The position numbers and the translations under genes are program-made. This document shows, in pieces, positions 17,493 through 26,408 of a stretch of DNA of 64,000 nt. The DNA is from Enterocola sp045611845 (GTDB lineage Bacteria; Bacteroidota; Bacteroidia; Bacteroidales; Paludibacteraceae): the NCBI GenBank assembly GCA_045611845.1, contig JAZKXZ010000015.1:1-64000 (forward strand), written 5' to 3'. The notes under the pieces are model-generated. The model ran no database searches. It was not told the origin of the DNA and saw nothing but the letters and a program-made list of their open reading frames with translations. Numbering within the stretch: the stretch's first letter is position 1; the number at the start of each line of letters is the position of its first letter.

Positions 17493-20027
17493 ATGAATCC
17501 ACAGACTTACACATTCGATGAAGCAATGAAAGCTACTGCCGAATATTTTAAAGGCGACGAGCTTGCTGCTAAAGTATGGGTAAACAAGTATGCTCTTAAA
17601 GATTCTTTCGGCAATATTTTCGAAAGAACTCCAGACGACATGCACCACCGTTTAGCTAATGAAATAGCTAGAATTGAAGGACGTTACCCTAACCCACTTA
17701 CTGCTGACCAACTATTTGATCTATTCCGTAACTTCAAATACATTGTGCCACAAGGTAGCCCAATGACAGGTATCGGCAACAACTATCAAGTAGCATCTCT
17801 TTCAAACTGCTTCGTCATTGGTTGCGACGGTTCTTCAGACTCATACGGTGCTATTATTAAAATAGACGAAGAACAAGTTCAACTTATGAAACGCCGTGGC
17901 GGTGTAGGTCACGACCTTTCTCATATCCGTCCAAAAGGTTCTCCAGTGAAGAACTCTGCCCTAACCTCTACCGGTATCGTACCATTTATGGAACGTTACT
18001 CAAACTCTACTCGTGAGGTGGCTCAAGACGGTCGTCGTGGTGCTTTAATGCTTAGTGTTTCTATCAAACACCCTGATTCAGAAAGCTTTATCGACGCTAA
18101 AATGGAACAAGGTAAAGTAACAGGTGCTAACGTATCTGTAAAACTTCACGACGATTTCATGCAAGCTGTGGTAGACAATAAACCATATGTTCAACAATAT
18201 CCTATTTTTAGTGACGAACCTAAATTTACTAAAGAAATAGACGCTAACGCTCTATGGAAGAAAATCGTTCACAACGCATGGAAATCAGCTGAACCTGGTG
18301 TACTTTTCTGGGACACAATCACACGCGAATCACTTCCAGACTGCTACGCAGACCTTGGCTTCCGCACTGTTTCAACAAACCCATGTGGTGAAATTCCACT
18401 TTGTCCATACGACAGCTGCCGCCTACTTGCAATCAACCTTTACTCATACGTAGAAAATCCATTCACACCAGAAGCTCGCTTCAACTTTGAACTATTTAAA
18501 GAGCACGCAATGCTTGCTCAACGTATTATGGACGATATCATCGACCTAGAAATGGAAAAAATCGACATGATTTTAGCAAAAGTTGATTCTGACCCAGAAC
18601 CAGATTATATCAAACAAACCGAACGCGAACTTTGGAACAAAATCAAAGAAAAAACTATTAAAGGCCGTCGTACTGGTGTTGGTATCACTGCAGAAGGCGA
18701 TATGATTGCTGCTATGAACCTTCGTTATGGCACAGAAGAAGCTACTTCATTCTCAGAAGAAGTACACAAAACTCTAGCACTTGCTTGCTATCGTTCTTCT
18801 GTAACTATGGCTAAAGAACGTGGTAAATTTGAAGTTTATGATGCTGCACGTGAAGCAAATAACCCATTCATGATGCGTATCAAAGAAGCTGATCCAGAAC
18901 TATACAACGATATGACACAATTTGGTCGTCGTAACATTGCTTGTTTAACTATTGCTCCAACAGGTACAACAAGTATGATGACTCAAACTACTTCTGGTAT
19001 TGAGCCTGTATTCCTTCCAGTTTACAAACGTCGTCGCAAAGTAAATCCAAACGACGCAAAAGCACACGTAGACCTTGTTGACGAAGTTGGCGATAGCTTC
19101 GAAGAATACATCGTATTCCACCACAAATTCGTTACTTGGATGGAAGCTAACGGTTTAGACACCGCTAAAAAATACACTCAAGAAGAAATTGACGAACTTG
19201 TTGCAAAATCACCTTATTATAAAGCTACTTCAAACGACGTTGACTGGTTACAAAAAGTTCACATGCAAGGCCGTATCCAAAAATGGGTAGACCACTCTAT
19301 CAGTGTAACTATCAACCTTCCAGCAGACGTTTCTGAAGATCTAGTAAACGAACTTTATATCGAGGCTTGGAAATCTGGTTGTAAAGGATGTACAGTATAT
19401 CGTGATGGTTCTCGTACAGGTGTGCTAGTTTCTACCAAAAAAGACGAAAAACCAGCTCCATGTAACTGTTACCCAGAAATCACTCCAAAACGTCCACAAG
19501 AACTTGATTGTGAAGTCATTCGTTTCCAAAACAACAAAGAAAAATGGATTGCATTCGTAGGTATTCACAATGGTCGTCCATACGAAATCTTTACCGGTCT
19601 TGCAGATGACGAAGATGGCTTAATGCTTCCTAAGTCTGTAAATAAAGGTAAAATTATTCGTAACTTCCACGAAGAAACAAATACCAAAACCTACGACTTC
19701 CAATTTATCAATAAATACGGTTATAAAACCACTATCGAAGGTCTATCACACAAATTCAACCCAGAATTCTGGAACTACGCTAAACTAATTTCTGGTGTGC
19801 TTCGTTATGGTATGCCTATCGACCAAGTTGTTAAACTTGTAGGTTCACTTCAACTTAACAACGACTCTATCAACAACTGGAAAATGGGTGTTGAACGTGC
19901 ACTTAAGAAATTCATTCCAGACGGTGCTGATACTGGTCAAAAATGTCCTCACTGCGGTGAAACACTTACCTTTACCGAAGGTTGTATGAAGTGTAATAAC
20001 TGTGGATACTCTAAATGCGGCGGATAA
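17493..20027 (+). CDS. nrdJ: Adenosylcobalamin-dependent ribonucleotide reductase (class II)
   Basis: An 844-residue class II enzyme that makes dNTPs from NTPs or NDPs without oxygen, using coenzyme B12. It has an ATP-cone-like N-terminus, the redox-Cys motif SNCFVIG (near 107), the active-site motif NPCGEIPL (near 297), PTGTTSMM (near 490) and a long C-terminal extension ending in zinc-ribbon cysteines (CPHCGE...CMKCNNCGYSKCGG). The extension is typical of NrdJ in Bacteroidota. I see no B12 riboswitch in the 300 bases upstream. Confidence 0.95.
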   Translation: MNPQTYTFDEAMKATAEYFKGDELAAKVWVNKYALKDSFGNIFERTPDDMHHRLANEIARIEGRYPNPLTADQLFDLFRNFKYIVPQGSPMTGIGNNYQVASLSNCFVIGCDGSSDSYGAIIKIDEEQVQLMKRRGGVGHDLSHIRPKGSPVKNSALTSTGIVPFMERYSNSTREVAQDGRRGALMLSVSIKHPDSESFIDAKMEQGKVTGANVSVKLHDDFMQAVVDNKPYVQQYPIFSDEPKFTKEIDANALWKKIVHNAWKSAEPGVLFWDTITRESLPDCYADLGFRTVSTNPCGEIPLCPYDSCRLLAINLYSYVENPFTPEARFNFELFKEHAMLAQRIMDDIIDLEMEKIDMILAKVDSDPEPDYIKQTERELWNKIKEKTIKGRRTGVGITAEGDMIAAMNLRYGTEEATSFSEEVHKTLALACYRSSVTMAKERGKFEVYDAAREANNPFMMRIKEADPELYNDMTQFGRRNIACLTIAPTGTTSMMTQTTSGIEPVFLPVYKRRRKVNPNDAKAHVDLVDEVGDSFEEYIVFHHKFVTWMEANGLDTAKKYTQEEIDELVAKSPYYKATSNDVDWLQKVHMQGRIQKWVDHSISVTINLPADVSEDLVNELYIEAWKSGCKGCTVYRDGSRTGVLVSTKKDEKPAPCNCYPEITPKRPQELDCEVIRFQNNKEKWIAFVGIHNGRPYEIFTGLADDEDGLMLPKSVNKGKIIRNFHEETNTKTYDFQFINKYGYKTTIEGLSHKFNPEFWNYAKLISGVLRYGMPIDQVVKLVGSLQLNNDSINNWKMGVERALKKFIPDGADTGQKCPHCGETLTFTEGCMKCNNCGYSKCGG

Positions 20028-20043
20028 ATATTGATTTTATAAT

Positions 20044-20074
20044 AAAAAAAAGAGGCGAAAGCCTCTTTTTTTAT
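20044..20074 (+). terminator. nrdJ terminator
   Basis: The stem AAAGAGGC / GCCTCTTT with a GAAA loop is followed by seven or more Ts. Confidence 0.9.
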
Positions 20075-20095
20075 TTATGTATAATGAAAACTAGT

Positions 20096-20197
20096 TAAAA
20101 GGAGGGATTTTTAGGCGTCCCGAAGTCTGAAAAACCAGAGTGTACGTGGGTACTCGAGGATTTTGAAGACGAGGGCAACGAGAAAAGCACCCTTTTA
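20096..20197 (-). repeat. Palindromic stop-codon-adjacent element, copy 1
   Basis: A 102 bp imperfect palindrome. Its outer arm TAAAAGG (20096) is mirrored by CCTTTTA ending at 20197, where the last three bases are the TAA stop of the reverse-strand ABC-F gene. Inner 21-base arms at 20125-20145 and 20150-20170 pair around GTGG, with tandem G.A mismatches at arm positions 5-6 and 14-15. Related copies lie at 45442-45568 and 48342-48462, also at the ends of reverse-strand genes. Confidence 0.85.
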
Positions 20198-22120
20198 GGT
20201 AGTTTTCATAAGGGCGTCTTCCCATTCCTGCATCTGCTCCTCAAGTTTCTTCTTAAGTTCTCCGTGCTTTGAGAAAATAGCATCATCCACCTCCCCATTC
20301 GCCATTTTTGCCTCTACTTCAGCTATTTCTTTTTCTGTTTCTGCAATGTTTATTTCACAAAGTTCTACATACTTTTCAGCACGACGTTTTTGACGTTGAA
20401 GTTCTTTTTGCTCTTCATATGAAAGTTCTTTCACCTCGGTAGCTGCCACAGTAGAAGCCTTTGTAGCCACTTCCTTTTCTGTCTTTTTAGCCTCAAGTTC
20501 ACTTAAAGACTCCATTTTCTTTGTGGCCAAGAAGTCGTAAATACCACCTAAGTGTTCACGCACCTTACCACCACCAAATTCATAAACTTTATCTACAAGG
20601 CCATCTAAGAATTCACGGTCGTGAGAAACTACTATCACAGTGCCATCAAATTCCTTAATTGCTTGTTTTAGAACGTCTTTTGAGCGCATATCCAAGTGAT
20701 TTGTAGGCTCGTCGAGGATAAGTAGGTTTACTGGTTCAAGAAGCAAACGTATCATTGCCAAACGACTGCGTTCACCACCAGAAAGCACTCCAACCTTCTT
20801 GTCAGAAGCCTCTCCGCCAAACATAAACGCACCCAAAATATCACGAATTTTGGTTCTAATATCGCCTACGGCAACATAATCTATAGTTTCAAAAACTGTT
20901 TTGGTTTCATCCAAAAGCGAAGCCTGATTTTGAGCAAAATAACCAATTTTCACTTGATGTCCAAGTTTCAAATTTCCTACATAGTCTGTAATGTCGTTCA
21001 TTATACATTTAACTAATGTAGTTTTACCTTCGCCATTTTTACCAACGAAAGCAACCTTGTCTCCACGATTAAGAGTTAAATCTACACCACTAAATACCAC
21101 ATGCTCACCATAACTTTTGCCCACATTTTCCATTATAATAGGATAACTTCCAGAATGTGGTGCAGGTGGAAATTTTAGCCTTAATGCACTTGTATCTTCC
21201 TCGTCTATCTCAATACGTTCTATTTTTGCTAACTGTTTAATGCGAGATTGCACTTGTATTGCCTTGGTAGCTTGATAACGGAAACGCTCGATAAATGCCT
21301 CTGTATCAGCAATTTCTTTCTGCTGATTTTGATATGCACGTAGTTGTTGTTCACGACGTTCTTTTCTTAATTCCACATAAGCAGAATAATTTGCCTTATA
21401 ATCATAAATCTTGCCAAGACTAATTTCTATAGTACGTTTTGTAACCGTATCAAGGAATTTTCTATCGTGCGAAACTAGTACCACGGCACCAGGATAATTT
21501 GCCATAAATTGTTCTAACCATTGAATAGACTCAATGTCTAAGTGGTTAGTAGGCTCATCGAGAAGCAATACATCTGGACGTTGAAGTAATATTTTAGCAA
21601 GCTCAATACGCATACGCCAACCACCACTAAACTCATTGGTTGGTCTTTCAAAATCGCTGCGTAAGAAACCCAGACCCATTAGAGTTTTCTCCACTTCTGC
21701 ATCGAAATTTCCACCACCATGCATATCAAGTTGCTCGTTTAGATGAGAAATTTCGTCGATAAGTGCAAGATAAGACTCTGATTCATAGTCGGTTCTCTCA
21801 CAAAGTTGCACATTAAGTTCCTCTAAATGTGATTGAAGAGATAATATACGACTAAAAGCCTTAGCTGCTTCGTCGCGCACTGTAGTATCATCGTTGTGAA
21901 TCATGTGCTGTGGCAGATAACCCACTGTTACATCCTTTGGAATAGAAACTCTACCAGAAGTAGGTTCTTGAAGTCCAGAAATTATCTTAAGCATAGTACT
22001 CTTCCCTGCTCCATTTTTACCCACTAGAGCTATCCTATCACGCTTATTTATTACATAATTTACATTATCAAAAAGCGCCTTTGCACTAAATTCAACAGTT
22101 AAATTTTCAACAGAAATCAT
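20195..22120 (-). CDS. ABC-F family ATPase (Uup/EttA-like)
   Basis: A 641-residue soluble protein with two ABC ATPase domains and no membrane domain. Walker A motifs GKNGAGKS (near 35) and GKNGEGKT (near 355), signatures FSGGW and LSGGE, and Walker B LLLDEPTNHLD and LLILDEPTNHLD are present. The interdomain linker (about 235-310) is the P-site tRNA interaction motif of the family, and a Lys/Glu coiled coil ends the protein. It probably acts on the ribosome. I start at 22120 (MISVENLTVEF); an upstream ATG at 22177 lies before the promoter box at 22139-22146. Its stop codon is the base of the palindromic element. Confidence 0.92.
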   Translation of the reverse strand: MISVENLTVEFSAKALFDNVNYVINKRDRIALVGKNGAGKSTMLKIISGLQEPTSGRVSIPKDVTVGYLPQHMIHNDDTTVRDEAAKAFSRILSLQSHLEELNVQLCERTDYESESYLALIDEISHLNEQLDMHGGGNFDAEVEKTLMGLGFLRSDFERPTNEFSGGWRMRIELAKILLQRPDVLLLDEPTNHLDIESIQWLEQFMANYPGAVVLVSHDRKFLDTVTKRTIEISLGKIYDYKANYSAYVELRKERREQQLRAYQNQQKEIADTEAFIERFRYQATKAIQVQSRIKQLAKIERIEIDEEDTSALRLKFPPAPHSGSYPIIMENVGKSYGEHVVFSGVDLTLNRGDKVAFVGKNGEGKTTLVKCIMNDITDYVGNLKLGHQVKIGYFAQNQASLLDETKTVFETIDYVAVGDIRTKIRDILGAFMFGGEASDKKVGVLSGGERSRLAMIRLLLEPVNLLILDEPTNHLDMRSKDVLKQAIKEFDGTVIVVSHDREFLDGLVDKVYEFGGGKVREHLGGIYDFLATKKMESLSELEAKKTEKEVATKASTVAATEVKELSYEEQKELQRQKRRAEKYVELCEINIAETEKEIAEVEAKMANGEVDDAIFSKHGELKKKLEEQMQEWEDALMKTT

Positions 22121-22138
22121 AAAAACATAATTAACGCA

Positions 22139-22146
22139 CAAATATA
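22139..22146 (-). promoter_or_regulatory. -7 box TATATTTG for the ABC-F gene
   Basis: Reads TATATTTG on the reverse strand, 18 bases before the ATG at 22120. This argues against the more distal ATG at 22177. Confidence 0.6.
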
Positions 22147-22203
22147 ATAATAATTTCCACAAAAAAACTCCTAACACCTTACTACCAACTGCTAACTTTT
22201 TAT

Positions 22204-22211
22204 TAAATTTG
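22204..22211 (+). promoter_or_regulatory. -7 box TAAATTTG four bases before the AddB-like start
   Basis: TAAATTTG ends at 22211 and the ATG is at 22216, so the message would be leaderless or nearly so if this box is used. The ATG is the only credible start, since the protein opens directly with its conserved N-terminal region. Confidence 0.5.
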
Positions 22212-22215
22212 AACT

Positions 22216-25062
22216 ATGATACCATTTTTAAGACAAATAGCAGAGTTATTTTATGAAGAACAAGGTTCTAATATATCTGAAACTTGTTTTGTTTTTCCTT
22301 CACGTCGTGCCGGAAAGTTCTTTATAGAACATTTAAAACATATCTCTAGCGACACTCTACTCGCTCCTGAGTGTTTAACTATATCAGAATTTTTCGATAC
22401 ATTGTGTCCTCAGTACGAAAAAGAAGACAAAATAGGACTTTTATTTCACTTATACGAGTCGTATAAAACTGTAACAAATACAAAGGAAAATTTCAACGAA
22501 TTTATAGGTGTTGGCGAAATAATTCTAAAAGACTTCAACGATATAGACAATTATTTAGTAAACGCTAAATACATTTTTTCTAATATAGAAGAACTAACAA
22601 GATACGAAAAAGAAAATATCTTAACAAAAGAACAAATCAACTGTATTCGTAATTTTCTAAATTTGATAGACAATGGTAGCGAGTATAGAGAAAAAACACA
22701 CCAGCTATGGAAGAAGATGTTGGAAATTTACAACAACTTCAAAGACAGATTATTTTCTGAAAATATAGGTTACGATGGTATGCTACATCGTTATGTGGTA
22801 GAAAACGAAATACCAGACGCCCTACTTCCAGAGAAAGTAGTATTTATAGGATTTAATGCCCTAGATGGCACTACAAAGGCGCTTTTCGATATTTTAAAAC
22901 GTAAAGGAATTGCAGATTTCTATTGGGATTACGACTTTAAATACGCAAAAATATCAGAAGATGCTGCAAACAAAGCGCACTATTTTACAAAAACAAATTT
23001 AGAAAAATATAAATCTAAATACAATTTAGAGAAAGAAAATTATCCAGAAACAACAATTCATACCATTGGTTGTTCTTCAAATATTGGTCAAACTAAATAT
23101 ACAAACAAGTTACTTAATGAACTTTTAAGTAACGAAAAAGACAATACTTCAACAGAAGAAAAGACAATAAAAACAGCATTGATATTGTCTGACGAATCTC
23201 TTCTTATACCAATGTTGTATGCAATGCCAGAAAATAAATCTGTAAATATTACAATGGGTTATCCTATAAAATACACTTCAACATACAATTTTATAGATTT
23301 ATTTTTATCGTTGCATAAAAATTATAAACCACAAAAAGGATTTATCAACACAAATACAAAAGAGATTTTATCTCATCCCTACCTTGTGAGCCTGTGTAAA
23401 GATGAAATAGAAAATCTTGATAAATTTATATACAACAATACTTATATTCCAGAAGAAGAATTAGTTACTGAAAATGAATTATTAAAGCTTATCTTTACGC
23501 CATACAATTACACAGAGCTTCTTCCTAAATTGTTGTTAGTCATAGAATATCTAATTAATAATATCAATCAAGACCTTAAGCTTGATAAAGAATGCCTAAA
23601 CCAAGCTCATATAGCAACCAATAAGACAATTACCCTACTAGGACGTTATCCTAACATATCTATAGACGCATATACGATATATAGAATAATGACTTCTGTA
23701 TTAAAAATGGTAAACCTATCATTTTTAGGAGAACCTCTAAGTGGACTACAAATGATGGGAATGCTAGAAACCCGATGTCTAGACTTTGATAATATAATAA
23801 TAACTTCGTTCAACGAAGGCATTTTTCCTAAATCTGACATTGGCAACTCACTAATACCATATAGCATTAGAAAACCATACAATCTGCCTACTACAGATCA
23901 TCAGGATGCAATTTTTGCATACAATTTCTACCGACTAATTAAGCGAGCTTCAAATGTTTGGCTAATATACGACACAAGAAACAACAATGAAAATAGCACA
24001 GGTGAAGTAAGTAGATTTGTAAAACAACTTGAATATCTTTACAATGTTTCTATAGATAAAAAACAAGTAACACATATTCCTCAGATATGTAAGTCTGAAG
24101 AAATTATTATCAATAAATCTGAAGAAGATATTAACGATATTAATAAATATTTTCAAGAAACAGGCTTAACACCTTCAGCTTTAAACGAGTATATTAAGTG
24201 TCCGTTAAAGTTCTATTACACTTATATTAAAGGAATTAGAGAAAAATCTGAAGTAGCAACAACATTAGATGCAGCACAATTAGGACGTGTTTTCCATACT
24301 GTAATGGAACTTATCTACACTCCTTTTATTGGCAAACAGGTAACAGAAAACAACTTGTCTCAATACACAAAAGACAAAATAGAAGAACTCACTAAAAAGG
24401 CAGTTATATTTACACTATACGAATTAAAGAAAATACAAGAAGTAGAAAAATATTCTTATCAAATTACTGGAGAGAATAAGATTCTATTTGAAATCATTGT
24501 AGAAATGGTAATTAATATGCTTGAATGTGATAAAAAACGCACTCCGTTTACTCATATTTTTAGCGAAAATAAATATACCAAGGAATACACAACTTGCAGT
24601 GGCAATAATATAAAACTTAAAGGTTTTATCGATAAGATAGACGAAACAAGCAATGCCGTGCATCTAATCGACTATAAGACCACAAAATTAAACGAGAATA
24701 TTGATGCCACTAAAGTGCTTGACACAGATGAATTGAAGGCCTTCTTTTACGAACCTAACAATAAAAAATACGTGAAAGAAATACTTCAAATGTGTTTTTA
24801 TAATATTCTATACAAAGAAAAGACCAATAAGAATATCGAAACTTATCTTTTCCTAGCTAGAATGTCATTTGACCATAAAAACTTCTTAGCCAATACACAA
24901 GTGCTTCTTCCTAATGATTGGGAGTCAACATTTAGAGAACAGCTAGACATTGTTGTGGATAACCTTATGGATAAAGAAAAGGAAATTTACCAAACTACTA
25001 ATACCAAGAATTGTGAATATTGTTATTTTGCACCTATGTGTAGAAGAGAAAAAGGTGACTAA
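22216..25062 (+). CDS. AddB-like PD-(D/E)XK nuclease / inactive helicase
   Basis: A 948-residue protein of the AddB/RecB-like exonuclease superfamily of Bacteroidota, probably part of a double-strand-break processing nuclease. The N-terminal half resembles an inactivated UvrD helicase (a degenerate P-loop position FVFPSRRAGKFF near 26). The C-terminal nuclease (from about 650) shows LTPSALNEYIKCPLKFYY, LGRVFHTVMELIY, the catalytic KGFIDKIDE...IDYKTTK and QMCFYNILY, and ends with Cys residues CEYCYFAPMC that, with the earlier Cys, would bind a 4Fe-4S cluster. The AddA helicase partner, often adjacent, is not in this window. Confidence 0.85.
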   Translation: MIPFLRQIAELFYEEQGSNISETCFVFPSRRAGKFFIEHLKHISSDTLLAPECLTISEFFDTLCPQYEKEDKIGLLFHLYESYKTVTNTKENFNEFIGVGEIILKDFNDIDNYLVNAKYIFSNIEELTRYEKENILTKEQINCIRNFLNLIDNGSEYREKTHQLWKKMLEIYNNFKDRLFSENIGYDGMLHRYVVENEIPDALLPEKVVFIGFNALDGTTKALFDILKRKGIADFYWDYDFKYAKISEDAANKAHYFTKTNLEKYKSKYNLEKENYPETTIHTIGCSSNIGQTKYTNKLLNELLSNEKDNTSTEEKTIKTALILSDESLLIPMLYAMPENKSVNITMGYPIKYTSTYNFIDLFLSLHKNYKPQKGFINTNTKEILSHPYLVSLCKDEIENLDKFIYNNTYIPEEELVTENELLKLIFTPYNYTELLPKLLLVIEYLINNINQDLKLDKECLNQAHIATNKTITLLGRYPNISIDAYTIYRIMTSVLKMVNLSFLGEPLSGLQMMGMLETRCLDFDNIIITSFNEGIFPKSDIGNSLIPYSIRKPYNLPTTDHQDAIFAYNFYRLIKRASNVWLIYDTRNNNENSTGEVSRFVKQLEYLYNVSIDKKQVTHIPQICKSEEIIINKSEEDINDINKYFQETGLTPSALNEYIKCPLKFYYTYIKGIREKSEVATTLDAAQLGRVFHTVMELIYTPFIGKQVTENNLSQYTKDKIEELTKKAVIFTLYELKKIQEVEKYSYQITGENKILFEIIVEMVINMLECDKKRTPFTHIFSENKYTKEYTTCSGNNIKLKGFIDKIDETSNAVHLIDYKTTKLNENIDATKVLDTDELKAFFYEPNNKKYVKEILQMCFYNILYKEKTNKNIETYLFLARMSFDHKNFLANTQVLLPNDWESTFREQLDIVVDNLMDKEKEIYQTTNTKNCEYCYFAPMCRREKGD

Positions 25063-25084
25063 AAGAGTAAATATCCTCATTATA

Positions 25085-25125
25085 AAAAAGAAAGGACAAC
25101 TCCATTTGGAATTGTCCTTTTCTTT
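25085..25125. terminator. Bidirectional terminator between AddB-like and TPR genes
   Basis: The stem AAAGGACAA / TTGTCCTTT lies between convergent genes with A and T tracts on its sides. Confidence 0.8.
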
Positions 25126-25140
25126 ATTTAATGTAATCAA

Positions 25141-26385
25141 TTATAGTGTGTTGATTTCGTCGTTGATTGCTTTGTATTCAGCAGAACCTGTTTTGCCTAA
25201 ACGAACATACATTTCACGAATAGATTGTAATAATGTAAGGTAATTTTGATCGTCTTCAGACATAATTTCACGAGCAGGAAGATAATATTCTAATGCTTTA
25301 TCAAAGCAAGTTTTAGCTTCGTCTACAGCTTTTTTGTATTGTTTGTCATCTTCAATATCTTGAGCTTTTTCTAGTTGGTTCATACCGTCAAGAGCCCAGA
25401 TACGACCCATTTCAAATAGAATAGAAGCATCTTTAGAAGCGCTACCATCAGCAAATAATGGTTCTAGAGTAGCTTTAGCTTTGTCAAATTCTTTCATTTG
25501 GATAGCAAGCACACTAGCTTTAACCACTTTGTATTGTACATTTGAAGGATCTGATTCAACAAGTTTGTCTAGGTTTTCTACAGCTTTTTCGCTTTTACCT
25601 GTCATCATGTATTGGTTTACTAATGAACCAATTACGTTAGGATCAGAAGGGAACATTGCAACAGCTTCTTCTAGAGTAGCTTCTGCTTTAAGTGTGTCTT
25701 CTTTAGCCATGTAGATTTCAGAAAGTGTTTGGAATACAAATGCTGAGTTTTGGTTATTCACAGATTTAAGTTCCTCAAGAAGTTTGATAGCTTCATCTTC
25801 TTTTTCTGCACGACGAGCATAGAAAGCTGCATAGTATTTAACGTCATTGTAGGTGGTATCTACTTTAATAGATTTTTCACCAAACATTTCAGAATCAGAG
25901 ATTAATAAATACTCGTTTAATAAAGTATATGCTTTTTCAAAATCTCTAATATCTGCAGCGTTGATACCTGCTTGAATGTATTGACCGTGCATTTCTTTGA
26001 AATCAGCTACCATTTTCTTTCTGTTTTCGTATTTTACACGACCTTTTTTATCTAGATATGAGTCATATTTGTTTGCCTCCATGTAGTTGGTAAACATCAT
26101 ATCTAAACCTGTACCCATTACATCATAGTTTGGTTGTTGTTGTAGGTAGAATTTTTCAAATTCTTTGTAAGCCATATCATAACCAATACGACCTGCTGTG
26201 TACCATGTGTCTGATTGTTCTGCAGTTGTAGAGTCTTGTTTTGCTAATTCGATATAAGAAATAGCTTTTTCATAATTTACTGGTTCTTCATAAAGTGCAT
26301 CTGCAGCTTTTTTAACGTTTGCTTTTTGAGCAAATAAGCCAGTAGAAACGATTACTGCACCTAAAATTAATGCGATTTTCTTCAT
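25141..26385 (-). CDS. Secreted tetratricopeptide-repeat protein
   Basis: A 414-residue protein with a cleavable signal peptide (MKKIALILGAVIVSTGLFAQ) and a chain of TPR-like helical pairs from about residue 30 to 400, for example FQTLSEIYMAKEDTLKAEATLEEAVAMFPSDPN. It is presumably a periplasmic scaffold; no enzymatic motif is seen. It follows gyrA by 23 bases and is probably co-transcribed with it. Confidence 0.85.
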   Translation of the reverse strand: MKKIALILGAVIVSTGLFAQKANVKKAADALYEEPVNYEKAISYIELAKQDSTTAEQSDTWYTAGRIGYDMAYKEFEKFYLQQQPNYDVMGTGLDMMFTNYMEANKYDSYLDKKGRVKYENRKKMVADFKEMHGQYIQAGINAADIRDFEKAYTLLNEYLLISDSEMFGEKSIKVDTTYNDVKYYAAFYARRAEKEDEAIKLLEELKSVNNQNSAFVFQTLSEIYMAKEDTLKAEATLEEAVAMFPSDPNVIGSLVNQYMMTGKSEKAVENLDKLVESDPSNVQYKVVKASVLAIQMKEFDKAKATLEPLFADGSASKDASILFEMGRIWALDGMNQLEKAQDIEDDKQYKKAVDEAKTCFDKALEYYLPAREIMSEDDQNYLTLLQSIREMYVRLGKTGSAEYKAINDEINTL

Positions 26386-26408
26386 TTTTTACTGAATTTG
26401 GTGAATAA

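Noticed and set aside
22164..22200. Heptamer array before the AddB-like gene
   Set aside because: CTCCTAA-like units are too degenerate (CTCCTAACACCTTACTACC) to list as a clear array, though they probably share the origin.
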